NCBI GenBank assembly: GCA_027483425.1
Contig: JAIXUR010000590.1
Location: 1-9,337, forward strand
DNA length: 9,337 nucleotides
Direction of reading: 5' to 3'
Origin: Cyanobacteriota bacterium
GTDB taxonomy: Bacteria; Cyanobacteriota; Cyanobacteriia; Phormidesmidales; Phormidesmidaceae
How positions within the stretch are numbered: the stretch's first letter is position 1; each line of letters opens with the position of its first letter. Below the pieces are notes generated by a model. It had not been told where the DNA came from and did no database searches. It saw nothing but the letters and a program-made list of their open reading frames with translations. Shown piece by piece: positions 6,732 to 9,337 of the stretch. Both the position numbers and the translations under genes were made by a program.

Positions 6732-6741
6732 ATAGCGCTAT
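6732..6741. promoter_or_regulatory. Perfect palindrome in ARTO leader, possible operator
   Basis: ATAGCGCTAT is a perfect 10-bp palindrome about 90-100 nt upstream of the first operon start codon. It overlaps the candidate minus-strand -10 hexamer TATAGT, so a dimeric regulator bound here could block or position RNA polymerase. Regulator identity is unknown. Confidence 0.3.
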
Positions 6742-6745
6742 GGGG

Positions 6746-6763
6746 GCCTGGGGTAGGCCAGGC
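6746..6763. repeat. 6-bp stem-loop in ARTO leader
   Basis: GCCTGG (6746-6751) and CCAGGC (6758-6763) form a perfect stem around a 6-nt loop. No T run follows on the minus strand. It could be a leftover of a pxcA terminator or a protein-binding site; nothing in the sequence decides. Confidence 0.35.
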
Positions 6764-6931
6764 AACGGATGCTCAGAGCATAGCAAGTCACTTTGGCCCG
6801 GTTAGGTATCCCAGCTATCAATGGCCAGAGAAATCATGGCTCTAGCATGGCCCTGGCACGGCTCTGGGGGGATTCTCCCACTGACCTCTGGAAAGCTAGC
6901 CGTAATTTTATGAAATGTTAATCCCTGGCCC

Positions 6932-8314
6932 TTACTCGTTCATATTCTTGTAGGTGGCGACCGACGAGGGCGAGATCCGGTTCAGGTACCGGAAGATCCA
7001 GTACTTGAAGATGGTGTCGAGAATCACCGGGAAGGTGGCGATGAACAAAAAGATAAAGTCGCGGTTGGCGGGAAAGCCAAAATGCCGAGATAGCCCTTCT
7101 AGCAAGACTTCCCAGCCGTGGGGCGAGTGAAATCCGACAAAAATATCGGTAAATAGAATAATGATAAACGCCTTGGCGCTGTCGCTGAGGCCGTAGACAA
7201 TTTCGTCGATAAACGCCTTCAGGTTGGCGACATCCTGCTTGCGGGTGATCAGCAGCAGGGCAAAGGCCCCCGCCGCCAGAATGTCGGCAAACACGTTTTT
7301 GACGGCGCTGGCGCTGCGATCGCGGTAGTCTTCTTCAATCTCGGTGGCCTTGGTGCGCACCTCGCGCTCAATGTCGAGCTCCGCCAGGTCGGGCGCTTTG
7401 CCGATCAGCATTTCGAAGCGCAACCGCTCTTCAAACTGCTGGAGCTCGTGGAGGGCCTCTTCTTCCATTTCAATGTTGAGAAACACATCGGCCTGTTCAG
7501 TCCCGGCCCGAAACCAATCGACCACGGGCCCCACCACAAAGGTCTTGGTAAATTGCTGGGTCAGCAGCGGCACAATCACCAGCAGCAGCAAAAACCGAAT
7601 GCCAGCGGTGGTCTTGGCCTTGGAGGCACGAAATTCTTCTACCACCTCCTGCTCGGCGTTGGGGTCGAGATCTTGGCGAATGCGGTCGACGGTGCGCAAA
7701 ATGGAGCGGGGCAGGACGTTGACCCGGTCGGAGAGGCCCGCCGCCTTGGTGCCTTCGGTGGGGGGCGCACTGGCGATCGCCCCCCCATTCTGACCGGCCC
7801 CATTCTGACCGGCCCGAGCTTGGTCAGCCCGCGATCGCAGCACCTGGGAGGCCGGGGCAGGCTCTAGACTAGCGGCCCCATTGGCCAGGGTAATCACCCG
7901 CTCGGGGCTGGTCTCTAGGTTGGCGTAGCGCACTTGGACGGCATCGATCAGCCGCAGCTTGCGAAAAAATAAGGCCTGCTGGTCAATCACGTTGACGGCC
8001 AGTTCGTCGCCATCGGCGACCGGCACCTGCACTTCCATCACCCGGGCATCGCTGACCCGCACCACCGACCGGCTGGCGCGAAACTCGGCCATGCGCACCC
8101 GGATCAGATTGAGGTATTTCTTCAGCTCTCCCTGGAAATAGTCCATGGCGCTGTCGCCGTAGCTGCCGTAGCGGGCTGAGATCAGGTTGCCGCCAAAGTA
8201 CTCGCGCTCGATCGCCTCAATCATTTGGGCGGCTTCGTAGGCTTGGTTGAGGGCACGCTCGGGGGTACGAAGGAACCACCGCTGGGCGCTGCGAAAAAAG
8301 CCTGAGTTCTGCAT
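6932..8314 (-). CDS. pxcA: Proton extrusion protein PxcA (CemA family)
   Basis: This 460-aa protein matches PxcA (formerly CotA), the cyanobacterial relative of chloroplast CemA. PxcA is required for light-induced, Na+-dependent proton extrusion and pH homeostasis, and acts in the cytoplasmic membrane. The N-terminal soluble part begins FFRSAQRWFLRTPERAL and contains EREYFGGNLISARYGSYGD. A low-complexity linker spans about 150-195. The C-terminal half has four predicted membrane helices (about 239-255, 340-357, 380-396 and 418-438) and the family signatures GFHSPHGWE (394-402) and FKYWIFRYLNRISPS (436-450). A charged, coiled-coil-like stretch (279-335) lies between helices 1 and 2. A 15-nt tandem duplication in the linker encodes GQNGA-GQNGG. 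The ATG at 8314 gives the family-like start, but no clear Shine-Dalgarno sequence precedes it. It is transcribed divergently from the BASS gene and codirectionally with the ARTO operon. Confidence 0.93.
   Translation of the reverse strand: MQNSGFFRSAQRWFLRTPERALNQAYEAAQMIEAIEREYFGGNLISARYGSYGDSAMDYFQGELKKYLNLIRVRMAEFRASRSVVRVSDARVMEVQVPVADGDELAVNVIDQQALFFRKLRLIDAVQVRYANLETSPERVITLANGAASLEPAPASQVLRSRADQARAGQNGAGQNGGAIASAPPTEGTKAAGLSDRVNVLPRSILRTVDRIRQDLDPNAEQEVVEEFRASKAKTTAGIRFLLLLVIVPLLTQQFTKTFVVGPVVDWFRAGTEQADVFLNIEMEEEALHELQQFEERLRFEMLIGKAPDLAELDIEREVRTKATEIEEDYRDRSASAVKNVFADILAAGAFALLLITRKQDVANLKAFIDEIVYGLSDSAKAFIIILFTDIFVGFHSPHGWEVLLEGLSRHFGFPANRDFIFLFIATFPVILDTIFKYWIFRYLNRISPSSVATYKNMNE
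7785..7814. repeat. 15-nt tandem duplication inside pxcA
   Basis: The unit CCATTCTGACCGGCC occurs twice in tandem (7785-7799 and 7800-7814), in frame, giving a repeated GQNGA/G in the variable linker of PxcA. HIP1 octamers flank it at 7773-7780 and 7831-7838. This is probably a recent slippage event tolerated in a disordered segment. Confidence 0.85.
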
Positions 8315-8608
8315 TGGGTTAGGTGCTGGCGGTGAGATGTCCAGATATTACTATAGTCAGATCGGCCTAGCCCAAAGTGTTCGCGGCGATCGATGGGCGG
8401 TGAATCGTTATCCCCGCAGGTATGGGGGGATTTGGGTTAGCAACCCCTGGCATGACGATCCTCTGACATCGCCCCTGGTGCCTGACTTGGCCTGCCCACT
8501 GAACCCAGTCTTTGGTCAGCCTTGCTAACCCTTGGCAAGCACCCAAGTTTTGATATCTCAGCTCCTGTCGCCCTATGATTTGGGACAACCCTTTTCAAAC
8601 CATCTCCT
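8315..8608. other. Divergent pxcA/BASS intergenic region
   Basis: This 294-nt region separates two divergent genes and should carry both promoters. A good plus-strand promoter is listed separately. For pxcA, the minus strand has TATAGT (8356-8351) as a possible -10 but no matching -35. A small CTTGC/GCAAG inverted repeat (8521-8525 and 8535-8539) sits upstream of the plus-strand promoter. No ORF here has coding character. Confidence 0.5.
8550..8579 (+). promoter_or_regulatory. Sigma70-type promoter for the BASS gene
   Basis: TTGATA (8550-8555) and TATGAT (8574-8579) each match the -35 and -10 consensus at five of six positions, with an 18-nt spacer. Transcription would start near 8586, leaving a short leader of about 20-25 nt before the ATG at 8609. 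Confidence 0.55.
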
Positions 8609-9337
8609 ATGCAGAGCAGCGTATTCACCACTGTTTTACTGCCGCTGGCCCTAGCCATTGTCATGCTGGGTATGGGGCTCAGTCTGGTTCCAGAAGACTT
8701 TAGGCGCATCACCCGCTACCCCAAGGCAGTTGCGGTGGGCACGGTCTGCCAGATAGTGCTACTGCCGCTGATTGGGGCGCTGATCGCCCTGGTGGTGCCC
8801 ATGCAACCCGAGCTCGCGGTGGGTCTGATTGTTTTGGCCGTCTGCCCTGGGGGGCCTTCCTCTAATCTCGTCACCTATCTGGCCAAGGGCGATGTAGCGC
8901 TGTCGGTGACGCTGACGGCCCTCAGCAGCATTATCACGGTGTTTACGATTCCCCTGTTTACAAATCTGGCGCTCCAGCATTTCCTGGGGGAAAGGGCGGC
9001 GATCGCCCTGCCGATCGGATCGACTATGCTGCAAATCTTTCTGATCACGCTGCTGCCCACGGCGATCGGGATGGCCATTCGTCACCAGTCTCCTGGCTCA
9101 GCGCGCCGCCTAGAGAAGCCCATGAGCCGCCTAGCCGTGGGACTATTGGCGCTGATCATTGTGCTGCTGCTGGTGCGGGAAGGCAGTAAGCTCCCAGGCT
9201 TTCTGGTGCAGGTGGGCATCGGCGTGGTGCTGCTCAATCTGCTGGCAACGCTGGCCGGATTTCTGGCTGGAAAGCTGTTTCAGCTGCCCCTGACTCAGCA
9301 GATCTGTATCGCCATTGAAGTGGGCATTCAAAATGGA
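8609..9337 (+). CDS. Bile acid:sodium symporter-family transporter, 5' part
   Basis: The first 243 codons of a BASS-family secondary transporter are present and the frame is still open at the window end. The translation is very hydrophobic, with about seven membrane helices in this part. It begins MQSSVFTTVLLPLALAIVML and has GMGLSL (21-26), the CPGGPSSN motif (79-86) of the first unwound helix and EVGIQNG (237-243). The last two contribute Na+ and substrate sites in this family (compare the bacterial ASBT structures). Family members move organic anions with Na+; in plants and cyanobacteria these include pyruvate and other small acids, and the substrate here cannot be told from sequence. ATG at 8609 follows a good promoter by about 30 nt but has no obvious Shine-Dalgarno sequence. 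It is not complete, since the family usually runs to about 290-330 aa. Confidence 0.87.
   Translation, partial: MQSSVFTTVLLPLALAIVMLGMGLSLVPEDFRRITRYPKAVAVGTVCQIVLLPLIGALIALVVPMQPELAVGLIVLAVCPGGPSSNLVTYLAKGDVALSVTLTALSSIITVFTIPLFTNLALQHFLGERAAIALPIGSTMLQIFLITLLPTAIGMAIRHQSPGSARRLEKPMSRLAVGLLALIIVLLLVREGSKLPGFLVQVGIGVVLLNLLATLAGFLAGKLFQLPLTQQICIAIEVGIQNG

Larger units (their letters stand above)
6642..6931 (-). promoter_or_regulatory. ARTO operon leader and promoter region
   Basis: This 290-nt gap follows pxcA and precedes the ARTO operon on the same strand, so it should hold the operon promoter unless pxcA reads through. No hairpin with a T run follows pxcA, so read-through is possible. The minus strand shows TATAGT (6734-6729), a candidate -10, but no good -35 at 16-18 nt. 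A perfect palindrome and a 6-bp hairpin lie close by and are listed separately. A 29-codon plus-strand frame from 6821 has no ribosome binding site and is not called. I found no NtcA-like GTA-N8-TAC site on a visual scan. Confidence 0.4.
5114..9006. repeat. Six HIP1 octamers (GCGATCGC)
   Basis: Exact copies lie at 5114-5121, 5471-5478, 7316-7323, 7773-7780, 7831-7838 and 8999-9006. HIP1 is strongly over-represented in many cyanobacterial genomes. All six fall inside coding sequence (ctaCII, pxcA and the BASS gene). None occurs left of 5114, although counts are too small to infer a compositional difference. Confidence 0.9.

Noticed and set aside
6821..6910. 29-codon plus-strand ORF between pxcA and the ARTO operon
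   Set aside because: No ribosome binding site, no conserved features, opposite to the operon leader.
8759..9085. Minus-strand 108-codon frame
   Set aside because: Polar low-complexity shadow of the BASS transporter coding sequence on the plus strand.
1..9337. CRISPR array, phage genes or a multi-gene defence system
   Set aside because: No regularly spaced direct repeats, and no Cas, phage structural, nuclease or reverse transcriptase coding sequences are visible.

Overview
The window is almost certainly cyanobacterial. Six copies of the octamer GCGATCGC (HIP1, typical of cyanobacterial genomes) occur in 9.3 kb, where about 0.14 would be expected by chance. It also carries two cyanobacterial hallmark loci, a CuA-less alternate respiratory terminal oxidase (ARTO) and pxcA. 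The high GC content and gene content would fit a Leptolyngbya- or Nodosilinea-like filamentous lineage, but genus is a guess.

Layout, left to right. Positions 1-329 hold no convincing gene. A GC-rich perfect hairpin and nearby structure on the minus strand weakly resemble the non-coding right end of an IS200/IS605 (TnpB-type) element. Positions 330-1841 (minus) encode a GMC-type flavoprotein oxidoreductase in which both usual catalytic positions (His and Asn) are replaced. Just upstream and overlapping its start, 1828-2073 (minus) encodes a short ribbon-helix-helix protein that looks C-terminally truncated. A 16-bp inverted repeat at 2167-2231 separates this pair from the oxidase operon.

Positions 2242-6641 (minus) are a compact five-gene operon. 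In transcription order it holds two DUF2231 membrane proteins, then oxidase subunits II, I and III (ctaCII-ctaDII-ctaEII). Subunit II keeps the fold but has lost four of the six CuA ligand positions, which fits a quinol-type ARTO rather than a cytochrome c oxidase. Subunit I keeps all haem and CuB ligands and has the YSHPAVY (A2-type) proton-channel motif. Neighbouring genes overlap or are 9-44 nt apart.

Upstream on the same strand, after 290 nt, 6932-8314 encodes PxcA (CemA family), involved in light-dependent proton extrusion. Divergent from it, 8609-9337 (plus) is the 5' part of a bile acid:sodium symporter-family (BASS) transporter with a good sigma70-type promoter; it runs off the window.

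Functionally the core is membrane bioenergetics: a quinol-consuming terminal oxidase beside a proton-extrusion factor and a sodium-coupled carrier. The left third looks like a remodelled flank. The most unusual items are the catalytically altered GMC protein, the DUF2231 pair inside the oxidase operon, and the apparently broken RHH gene.
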